DNA of 64,000 bases, from NCBI GenBank assembly GCA_021014325.1, contig CM037457.1, positions 5,376,721 through 5,440,720 on the forward strand, in the 5' to 3' direction. This document shows positions 10,201 to 22,200 of the stretch, one piece after another. This DNA is from Plazaster borealis. Lineage: Eukaryota > Echinodermata > Asteroidea > Forcipulatida > Labidiasteridae. How positions within the stretch are numbered: position 1 is the first letter of the stretch; each line of letters begins with the position of its first letter. The translations under genes were made by a program, and so were the position numbers. The notes below the pieces were generated by a model that worked only from the letters and a program-made list of their open reading frames with translations, made no database searches and had not been told where the DNA came from.

Positions 10201-13200
10201 TTTGGTAATGACTCTGATAATTAATGGCAATAAAAACTTACTTGGTAAGAAGTACAGCAGCTTTGGATAGTATAATGCATTTTGAGAAACTTTTCACTTT
10301 CACAAGTACAAGTTTCAGATACTTTTGGTAGATTTATGATCACCCGCTGTGGCTTTGATAGATAGATGAACTATGCCATTCTGCAACACAATATCATGTG
10401 ATGCATCTACACAGTAAAGAGTCAACCCTCCTAAAAAGAATATCACTTTTTATCCCCGAAAATTTTAATCTGAGAAGCGTTACTGCAGTAACGTTTCTCA
10501 GAGTGTGTATTCCAATGCAGATTATAACCCTCCAGATTTTTGGCAATATCTCCAAAACGCTACCACCTTTTGAAATGAAATTTTCACAGGTTAGTTTTAT
10601 GGTATATATCTACAACTACATAGGTTTGAAACAAACAATAGGCTCCAATTACTAAACGTGTACGATGCCTTTAAGCTGGCTTGGATTCGAACTTTGCAGA
10701 CTACTACACAGCAATTACAAATTGATCGTCATGTGAAAATTTGTGACAATTTCTGAAGCTTTAGATTGGCCATGTGACAGCACCTCACCTCATAAACAGA
10801 CTGCCTGGTTTATAACCAGAGCAATTTTTTCCAAATTTCGTTGCTTGTACATAATGTATTAAGAGTCCAGACACCAGACAAGTTCAACATTATGGCATTA
10901 TTCTCACCTTGTATGCAATTTTACCCTGAGTTGAGTTTTCTAGAGTCATTGTAAGAGATGGTTCCACTGTAGAATCAGAGGATTCTGCAAACACTAGCTG
11001 ATCACCAGGTCTAAAAAAATCAAATACACCCAGCTCGGTTTACAAATCATTCAAATTCACTTTATGTGAATAAGTAACTGCTGTCATTTTAGTTTACTAT
11101 TGGGGAATCAAAGGGATGAAGTCTTAACCAGAGACCTTAGCGGCCGGAAAAGCCATTTTAATTAACTATTATTAATCGTTGACAGGGTTTTTCAATCAGT
11201 GTCTCAAATGAAAGTTTATACCTTACTCGACTAAAGGAAAATGGCTGTTTAACATTCAAATTTGTTTGTTACCATAACAAAACATGGCGATGCATCTTGT
11301 AAAAAAACATAATAGATAGGAAAATCCGTTAGCGTTGCCTTATTTGTTTATCTCACCTCCTTCACTGTATATGTTCCAAAGGCCACTACTGTTTTCCATG
11401 GTATTGCTGCACTTTGGAACACCCTGCATGTTTCTTGCTTTCTACCATCTTACTATCTACTCCACTTCAAGAGAAATGTCAACAGAAATCTTCTCTTCCT
11501 TTAATCCTTTCATGCACCATTTATTTTAGTGGTAAATTGATCATATGGACACATTAATTGTTTACTTGTTTTTTTGCAAATGGTGAACCCCAAAAAACAG
11601 GTCACAATAGCCCCCTCAAGAGTTATCTTTCCCATTCTCAAAAATGTGTGGTCATGCAATCTTTATTTTTCGTTTCTCAACTATTTTTTTGAAGGGATTT
11701 AAACCGGTCATTAGAGACCGGTCGACGCATGAAAGAGTTAAATTTTCTGTATTTGCCTTGTAGCCCTCACCCTGAATGGCCCTTTGTCCTTGTGTAGGGC
11801 ACTTTTTCATTGAATTTTTTTTTTAGCTTGCTCAAAATGACTCACTTAATGTTGAGCAAAGGTCCTTTATGAATATCCGACTTGGGCTTCCTGGGCATGC
11901 GTCTGACCTGCATTTTACAAAATATATTTCAGTAAAAACCTTAATTAATTTTTCACTCCATCTCATTAACATTGCTTTGTATTGATAATAACATCCAACA
12001 TCCATGTCCATTACTTGATATTGCTCAAAATTTCAAACAAAATATTGACCGTTTTGCTGTTTTCACTAAACAGGACCATTCAATTTGATGAAATTTAAAC
12101 AAGTTGGTTGGGTGTTGATTTTACCAAAAACTAGAGGAGGGTTAAATGGCATTCAAAGAGCAGTACTCTATTATGCTGCCAGATTGGCGACTTGACAAAA
12201 AGTTAAAGTCGATCCATAGATGTTAAATAGGGAATAAGACACAAGGGTTACGCACTTAATAAGCATTTAGAAAAAGGCAAACAATATTCACAAAGATTTA
12301 CCATTTTTGTCTTTGCAGCACCAGATTCATCAGCATCTCGCATCACAGGAGCAAAGTGGACCCTCTTGGCCTTAGTGGGTGAGTTCTTGGGGGAGGGGTC
12401 GGGTGTGGCATCGTCTAGGTGAGACAGTTGGGACATGTCACCGTTTGAGATGGAGAACATACTGTCTTGTTCGTTCTCGATCATTTCCTTGAGACATTCT
12501 TTTTCGTCGTCTACCTCGTCATCCTCGGGAGGAGGCCATGTCCACTCCCAAGTGTCCTAACCCAAAGAACAAACAGTTCAATAGCTTTACAATCATTTCA
12601 ATTTCTTACATGTAGCTTATGAGCAGGGCCCAATTTCATAGAGCTGCTTAAGCAGAAAATATTGCTTAACAGATTTATGCTAAGCAAAAATGAGCAGAAT
12701 ACCAGTCACAGATTGTGTATGTGTGATGGGATTTAGGCTGGTAACCCTATTCTGCTAAGCAGAAATGTTTTGTGCTTAGCTACTTTTTGTGCTTAAGCAG
12801 CTCTATGATATTGGGCCTAGGACCCAATTTCATAGAGCTGCTTAAGCACGGAAACTAGCTGAGCACAACAAAATTATGCTTACCAGAATGAGGTTACCTG
12901 CCAAAATACCATGTCACATGTGTACGATCTGTGACTGGTATCCTGCTTATTTTTGCTTAGCAGAAACTTTCTAAGTAATAGTTTCTGCCTGATCAGCACA
13001 TGTTCCCCAGTAATTGAAGGATTTTCAGCACTACTAATCATTATGCATGACCACACAAATGTGCCGTTTTGGGGTGAACTTAATACTGGCTAATGTGAAA
13101 GAAATCAGTAGTACCCTACAAATTCCTTTTTAAAATTTGTCTTTCGAGTAATTTTATTAAAGATCACAAAAAAGGATTAGTTATTTTCGTTTTTAATTCA

Positions 13201-16200
13201 CTAATTTCAAACTGATATTTTTAAGTTGATAACCAGTACCAACAAGTTGGGAAAATGGCATTTGAAGACACTCAAATCACTGTTGCTTATAAGCCCGATA
13301 TGAACGAGCATAAAATTCCTAGACAAAACAAAACACAATGTTGTTTTCGCTTAAACTTCACCACCGAAATTTTTAAAAAAAAATTCATAGGTTGGTTGCA
13401 TGGTGTGTTTATTAAAAACTACAGGATGGGAATGAATTTTCCCCTTAAGACTCTTTCCCAAGCCAATGATAAACTTGGGGCATAATGGTCTGACCCCTTT
13501 ATGATACAATGAGAATCAGCACCCGTTATTGCTTGTTGGATACAGGGAACATGACCCAAGCTGGTAGATTACTTACAGTGCCTCCCATGTAGGGTGGTAG
13601 CTGATCCAGAGCTACGAGTTCTTGAATTGCGTCCCCTCTTAAGAACCTGATATGCTCTCTGGATTCTTTCGACAAAAGTCTCTCGATAACTTTCCAAATA
13701 GCTAGGGGAGATAAATTAAAACTGTGAAGCCATTATTCCGTCATGTACATAGTTCCCACTTGACGTAACACATTGTAAAATTAGCCATCTTCACATGCAA
13801 TGATACATCCCTGGTTATAAAGCAGTTACAGGTTGAATGGCTTCTAACTGGCACCCAGGGAGACCGCCAATATTAGGGCTAGATGACTCAGTTGGTAGAG
13901 CACCAGCACCTTAATCCGGAGATCACAGGTTCAAATCCCACTCCAGTCATTTTTTCCTTTAATCAACCCCAAATTAATTTAAATTTACCCAGACAGTTTC
14001 CCTTGTGGTTTATTACTTGATATTATTTTGTTAATGCACAACTCTGCGAAAATACCCTGCACTGCATGCAAGAGTATCAAATTTCATTGCAACTCTGGTC
14101 TTGTAAAAAAACCCAGTTCTGGTCTATTAAACATATTGAGCTACAAGCCATGTGGTATTCTCAAATTTACACTCTTAAAACTGGTTTTACTTTTACATAT
14201 TCCATGCTTTATATGTTATTTTTTAGTTTGCAACCTTTGATGTACACATACATGTTTTTATTTATAGTTAGCTTTCCTATCTTTTTGTACATAAATTGTT
14301 AAATATATATTTTATTACTCGTTTTATTACTTGTTTTACGACCAGATGTGGGGAGGCAGGTCTACCGACCACAGTAATTATTTTGCTTTTGTTTCTCCTA
14401 GCCCATCTGGAAGTATTTTTGTAATGTCATGTATTGTTGAAATGGCTGAATAAATAATAATAATAATAATAATAATATTGTGGATTTCCCCCCCCCCCCA
14501 AATTCGAACCCTAGGCCCCTGGTTATTGCCTTGGTGCCCCTTGAATTGTTCCTGTATCAATGACAACCTGTCTTGCCTTGCCTTTACGAGATTGAAGTAT
14601 CAGGCTTGAGTGTGTCTCACTTCAACACCATATGGTAGGTTAACATATGGAATCCCCCATTGGGATTACTTTAGAATGAAATGGACTAAGGTTTTTGGGA
14701 AACAGAATATGCAGTTTCCTTAAAAGGAAATGAATTTACTACCATTCCATGTGTATGCAACAAAAGCAGGTAGGTTAACCCTGTAGAGACCATAGCCGCC
14801 ACAAGCGGCTTGTAACCCTTTAGAGACCATAGCAGCCACAAGCGGCTTGTAACCCTTCAGACCATAGCAGCCACAAGCGGCTTGTAACCCTTCAGACCAT
14901 AGCAGCCACAAGCGGCTTGTAACCCTTCAGACCATAGCAGCCACAAGCGGCTTGTAACCCTTTAGACCATAGCAGCCACAAGCGGCTTGTAACCCTTCAG
15001 ACCATAGCAGCCACAAGCGGCTTGTAACCCTTTAGAGACCATAGCAGCTACAAGCGGCTTGTAACCCTTCAGACCATAGCAGCCACAAGCGGCTTGTAAC
15101 CCTTTAGAGACCATAGCAGCTACAAGCGGCTTGTAACCCTTCAGACCATAGCAGCCACAAGCGGCTTGTAACCCTTTAGAGACCATAGCAGCCACAAGCG
15201 GCTTGTAACCCTTCAGACCATAGCAGCCACAAGCGGCTTGTAACCCTTCAGACCATAGCAGCCACAAGCGGCTTGTAACCCTTCAGACCATAGCAGCCAC
15301 AAGCGGCTTGTAACAAAATGCCCATAGCGGTCGCAAAATGGCTGCCAGATTTGACCTACTTCAATTCACCCAAAGAGGTCAAAGGAAAAGTCATGTCCAG
15401 AATTGACCTTTTCCAATATTTACATTGTTGACATACTATTTGCACTTGTAAAACAAAACAAAATATATGGGTTTTGTATGGGGGTTTTTAAGCATTCTTT
15501 ACAAAAATAGAGTAAAAAAATAACAATAGCAGCCATGTTTGCGCATATTGTGACGATTATAAATAAATGAATGGTCTCCAAAGGGTTGAACAAACTTACC
15601 ATTTAATACCCAATGCATATCATAAACCAGCATTATTCCTGCAAAAAAAAGATGAAGACAAAAATAATAATGACATAGGCAAATCCATTATGGTATCAAA
15701 CTTTATTCAGTAAGCACTTCACAAATAGAAGCTGAAATACCCCCCCCCCCAATCAAAGGGATTAACAACTTCCTAGTCTTCACTTCCATACCCTTAGGAT
15801 AGCTACTAATTCTGCTGGTAAGTACAAACACATAGGTCTTAATTATGGATATAAATGATTCAACCCTTGAATAGTAAATGTTTCCGTTTATTTGTTAATA
15901 TATATTTTAATACATTCAAGTGGTCACACAGAGCTGCCAACATTTGCATCTTGCAATCAGTGAGATTTTGTACAACAACCAGGGAGATATTTAGAAATAC
16001 ATTCAATGTAATAGGGAAAAAGTTTCCATAATCAGGGAGATTTTCTAATTTGTTCATCAGAACATGGAAAGATTGGTTTATTTTCAGGGAACTTTCTGCA
16101 GAATCAGGGAGAGTTGGCAGCTCTTGGTACAGTTCAGTGAGTGTGAAGAGTAGCTATGCATACAGATTTGAAATAATTGATCTGTTTAAATGTACATTAC

Positions 16201-19200
16201 ATTGTTGGTTTTGGGGAGAGTTAGTTCATTGTCCATTATTTAATAAACAAGACAAATGTATACAGATTGTATACACGTCTTGTATGCGATATCTAAATGC
16301 GCTACCCAAATAAGTATATATTGCTGATAGACGGGGCTTATCAGTTTAGTGAACAATGCATTCTTTCGTAAATGTTTTTTTGTTCTATAACAGCAACAAG
16401 TATTCAACTTGTAAGAGATCATTCGTCATTGGTTTTTCATTTCCATCATCTAGTTTTTCGCTGCATCGTGTTTTTGTGTGTGGTGTTGGGCAGAGCTAGA
16501 CACATGTCTTGTATGCACTACCCACATGGGCATTGTTGATAGACACTTGCCATGGTGGGCGGGGCTTATCGGTTTAGTGAATACATTATTCTTACATAGA
16601 TTTTGAGGCATTGCATGGTGTGGTATCAATATTTGGTTTTCAGTAACAATATTTTTTATTATTTAAAGAAACGTCTGTGTCAGTGCCTTACCTACAAGGG
16701 CAGGGAAGTACAACTCAAAGCATGTTATCATAAACTTGATCACATCAATATCCTACAATGAGAAAAAGTTATTCATCAAATTAAAAGTACTACAGATTTA
16801 ATAATTGTGATGGGACATAACAAATGCATTTAAAATTGTGTGTTAAAGTTACTTCCATTTAGCATACAGCTTGGACCCATAGAATAATACAGCTTGGTTT
16901 GTTTCAGAAGTATGGGGTTATCTCTTACACCCCAACTCCCAAATACAAAAGACGCTGCTGTAATGTTAGTCAAACTTAAGATAACGTTTTTAAAGGCATG
17001 ATATTTGGCCCTTGGAAAAAAGTACAATGTTATTGAGTACAAGGCTGACCAACATGTCCAAAGTATAAGCTTTAATAATCTTGTCATGCTATTGAATGAA
17101 AATTTTGTTGATTTTTCTGACGGCAAGAAGATCAGAAATCAAAAAGAATATCATGACGGTTATTCAATCCACTTCAGATGTTTTCACACTTTTTTTTCTT
17201 TTTTTTCCCCACGATCAACAAAACACCTTTGGCTCAAGGGAAAGGGCCCCAACCAAAAGAAAAGGTAAACACAGTGAAACCAACACTTTACATGTTACGC
17301 TATCTCTCTATTCAGCTCAATAAACAAAACTCTTCCCACAATGTGTCACCGTCATGACCCCAAGTTGACCTTCCGACCCTGTCCCAAACCTACCATGTTA
17401 CCAACTCCAGCGTTAGTCATGTCCATGATTACGACAACATCATCTCCCATGCTGTCACTCTCTACCTTGTTCAGCCAAAATGCCATGAACTTCTTGGCTA
17501 ACTCTATTTTACTGGCATCCTTCTTGTACTTGCATATTCTAAACCAAACTAAGAAAATAAACAAAAATACGATAATCACATAAAAGCCAGGACAGGTTAG
17601 GTCAGGGCCCAAAGCATGTAAGCACAAAAACCCTTGCTTAGGAAAAATAGGTTACCAGCCAAAATACCATACCATTGCTGGGACTGGTACCCCACTCATT
17701 TCTTGCTTAGCAAAGAAACTTGCTGAGCAGAATTTTCTGCTAAACAGCTTTATGAAATTGGGCACTGGTTAGGTCAGGTCAGAAATTTTGTCAAAATCCT
17801 AAAACATCAAATGATGTCACATTTGAAGCATATGGGTATGTACCTTTTGGTGCTGAGAATTTTTTATTTGTTTCTGAATTTCCATGATATTCAATCAAAA
17901 TGGCGTTGAGTTTGACCTTCTGACTAAAATGTTGTGTGGAATGTACAGACACATCTATTATTGTTGACATAACTCCAAGAGATGAGTGTTTCAATGTGAA
18001 ATAGTATCGAATAAAATGACATTTTCCACCATTTTAACGCGAGGTTAGAGACCTGTAATATTTTCATGACTCTATCTTTTGGAAAATGAGTGAGTCCAAA
18101 AATAAAGTTTGACCTTAAAGCTACTATTTAAACAAACAAAAAAACTACACAAAGTATTGTAATTTCTGAATGTCATATTTGGATTTCAATTTTGTCTTTC
18201 GATTTAAAGGTTTTTAACTGTGTTTTTACAGCATTTTGAAAAGGCTTCTTTTCGCAATTAACACACAAAGAACCAGCGCTTGGTCTTTCCAATCTGATCG
18301 TGATAACACAGCTCTTTTAATACCATAGCACTATGAGGTAGTTTTTACTTTGTATTTAATGGCAAGTCTTGAAATAACACTGAACCACTTCCTGTTTGGA
18401 AGTCGTGGTCTTTTTTGGGTTATTTCCCAAAAATGATAGGTAGGTGACTTGTATTTCAGGATGTTAAATATGACAAAATATGTTACTTAAATTTTGGAAA
18501 TCGGCTAGTGGTGGGTAAGTGTCAACAACAAAAGTTGATTTCAAACTTTGGTTTATAGCTCTTTTTTGTTGTTGAAATATTTGTCCTTATTAGTACCCCA
18601 AGACATCATATAAACTTTATCCATTCCTTTAACTGCCTAAAACATAAAACCTAAAGAAGCTAGACAGAGCTAAGAAGGTAGATCAAACATACTGGTACCC
18701 ATTAATACACCTTGGTGAAGAAAGGCAATTAATGGTATGACGTGGCCAAGTGGTCAAACAAACCGGACTCAAGCTCTGATGTTTCTGATCAGCAGAGTGT
18801 GGGTTCGAGTCCCGGTCTTGACACTTTTGTTCTTAAGCAAGACACTTAACCATTATTTCTTTGTCCTTCTGATGGGACCTAAAGCTGTTGGTCCCGTGTG
18901 ATGTGTAATGCACATAAAAGAACCCAGTACACTTATCGTTAAGAGAAGGGGTTCGCCCCAGTGTTTCTGGCTGCTGGTTGTGCCACAACAACTTGTTAAC
19001 CCTTACAAAGTGCTATATAAATAAGTCTCATAATTCAAAAACTTAGCATACCTGTCTTAAAAACATAATAATACTGTGAGATGACCGTAGATAACGTGCT
19101 ATATGAAAAATATTACTGTCATTATTTCATTTTATCACAGCATGCAAAAGAAAGATCACATTTTCCATTGAACCAGTAACTCCTCAAGTCGGGCTTGCCT

Positions 19201-22200
19201 TAGATTTCTCGCTATTCCCAAAAACAACGCCTCCTATAAATTCTACCGTAACAGTTGTACCTATTTGATCTAGATGTTTCGGAATGGTTCCAAGTGCTCC
19301 AACTGCCACAGGAACTACTTTCACTTTCACCTGCTAAATTTTTTTCTTCTTCTTCTTGTTCTTCTTGTTATTTCCTATTGCCAAGGACGCAAGAAGGAAG
19401 ACTGATATGACTCGGTTTTGAACCCACGTCTGACTACAAGTCAAAACTTTTATCTGGTTCAGCAAACATCTTGGTCTAATACTTTGTATTATTTGTTTTT
19501 CAATTTTATGTAAATTTCTCAGACACTAACCGATTCGTCTCCCCACTTTGCATTTGTTGTGGCAGTAGAACCCACCCATAGACAATACCTCCTCATCAAA
19601 ACTCTCAAAAGTCAGATCTGAAAAATAAAAACATGGAAAACAATTTAAACCATTACGAAACACGTCTGCTGCTGAATGTTGCAGAATGCACAAACAGACA
19701 GATGTTTGTCTGGCTGTGTGAAACAGGATGAGCATTTAAAGAAAAGACACACATTCTGTTGAATGCAAACAATATCTATCGATCAAGCACGGAGCTTTGT
19801 GCGTCTTCTCTGGCCTCGTTTGAAAGATGGAAAATTGAAACCTAGTTGAATGGAACATTCCTTTTTTCAACTCGTGAAAATATTCATTATTTGGCATGTC
19901 CTGGCCGAGCAGTCAAGCGCACTGGACTCAAGCTCTGGTGTTTCTTAACAGCAGAGTGTGGGTTTGAGTCCATAAGCAAGCTTAACCATTATTGCTTTGT
20001 CTTTCAGATGGGGCGTAAGCCGTAGGTCCTGTGCGTTGCGTAATGCACGTAAAAGAACCCAGTTACACTTATCGCTAAGAGAAGGGGTTTGCTCCAGTGT
20101 GTCTGGCAGTGGCTGCTGAATGCGCTGCAGCACCTTGTCAACACTTATAAGGTGCTAAATAAATGGGTCTCATAATTCATAAAAAAACTTCAAAAACCTA
20201 ACTTTAAAATGTTCAAGTTCAGCCCGAAGTTCTTTTGACATAAACAACCGCTGTGGCCCACGTTGTTTGACCACTCAAGCGTGAAGCACACATTCTCACA
20301 CAACAGGAAGCTTGTGTTCAAAGTTCGATTTTACAAACTCTATTATTACCTTGAAGATTTCATTTTAGAGCATAATAAGTAATACAAATTTTCTTACTTA
20401 TTGAATTTCCTTTCATATAATTTAAAAATCATTGAAATCAGCCAATAAATGTCTAAGTTCTTGGTCTTTGTTTCTTCAGTGTGTTCTGTAAACCCAAACA
20501 CTTTTTTTGCACACAACCATATGGCGCTCCGTAGGTGTTTGGCATCTCGGATATTTCCACTCCAATTTGAAGTGATTGCATAATAGCAACCCTATAATAT
20601 TTTACCATCATTGGAAAGATCCGATCTTTCTCTTCCCAATGATGGTAAGCTTGGGTATGGAAGGTGAACAAGTGCTTTTTTATGTGTTATCTTGGGCGAC
20701 TAAAGTTGCCATTGGGGCTCAAGCAGGGTATAGTGCACAGTCGAATAAAGTCGTTATTGGGGCTGAAAGGGTTAAGCACCTTACTGGTGGATACGTGCGC
20801 TATATAAGACTCCAATATTATTATGACCCTATTATTATTATATCATATGATGTTATGACAAACCAACCATTCAACCCAAACTGTTTCCTCCATTTGAACA
20901 CTGTGTTGACTTTCTCTCCAGTGAGCTTAAAATCAAACTTGGCGATCATCAGGAATTTGTGGACGTATTTGTCGCTGGAACGAAATGTCTCCACATCACA
21001 CGGATCATAAGCTTCATTTACTCCATCTTGTAAACAAAAACAAAACAATAACCAAATCACAGTGGGTAAGCAAACAAAGCAGGGCTCGTATTTTCCACTG
21101 GACCACAGGCCCGAGGCCAGTGGTTTTAATGTCAGGCCAGTAAAGTTCTGACTGGACAAGTCCGGCGGTCTTGTGTTGTTCAATTGAATAACGATAGGCC
21201 TACATGTACTTCACTGTGTAATATTTTGAACAGAAACAAATTTTGTTCAAATATTGACTTTTGAGTCTAAAAAATAAGTTATAATTCTATTGAGTAATGA
21301 AGTATACTTAATAGCCAAAGAGACAACTGAAACAAATCTTCTCTTACATGTCTTAGTGCAGTTATTGTTCAAATAATTACATTTCATGTTTTCAGGAATC
21401 AGGAAGTTATTTCTCATTTTTAGTCTGATCTTGCACAAAATATTTCTGGGTCCAGTAAACAGTTTCAGCTACAAGCCCCTTGGTCTTGTGGATTTTTCTC
21501 CCAAATTCGAGCCCTGCATAGACAAGCAGAACCTTTAACATTCCCATCTTTCCTGTTCAAATTTCAATACAAACAAAGCTCAAATTTCCTTTTGACCTCA
21601 TTGTTTATATATGATTGTAAAAGTCGGATTTTGAAGCTTTGTTTATTAACCACTTCAGATCTCCCAGTAATAAAACAAAATTGTTGAGTCCCTGTGTGGT
21701 TTCATTTTTCAGAACTTTTTGGTGCTTCATTTTGAGTAATCATTTACATTGAGGGTACTTTGATGTTGTTCCAGGGGATAAAACTGTCCGCTGTAAGCCA
21801 GTTTATAAAGATTTGGCAGAAATACTCAAAGTATATGAAGTAGTAAAACCGTAAACTTTCTTGAAGCATATCTAACAAATAAAGCCATGGATCAATTAAA
21901 TTGATCTAGTTTGATGGGAAGTAAATCCACACAGTTTGTTCCTGATTTTAAAATCAGTTCAAAAGTCAAAACTTAACAGATGCCTTAAACTTTATATCCA
22001 TTGATTATTTACCTTTTGTGTATTGCTCAAAAAACTCTTCTCTGAAACGAGTGACAATTTCTACATCCAACTGCCAAAAAAGGGGGAAAAAACCAGTGAA
22101 TAAATAAATAAACAGGAGGAAAAGAAACATGATAAAAATTGAACAGTTATCTGTAGGTGATTAATAATGATACCAAATCAGTACGCAAGTTACTACGGAG

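Noticed and set aside
13877..13951. Functional tRNA gene
   Set aside because: Several stem mismatches and a poor anticodon loop; A and B boxes alone do not make it functional.
14720..15267. Minus-strand ORFs with repeated WLLWSEGLQAACG
   Set aside because: Translation of the 35-bp minisatellite in a MOSPD2 intron.
20576..21010. 144-codon plus-strand ORF
   Set aside because: Antisense to MOSPD2 exon 3 and its intron; no family resemblance.
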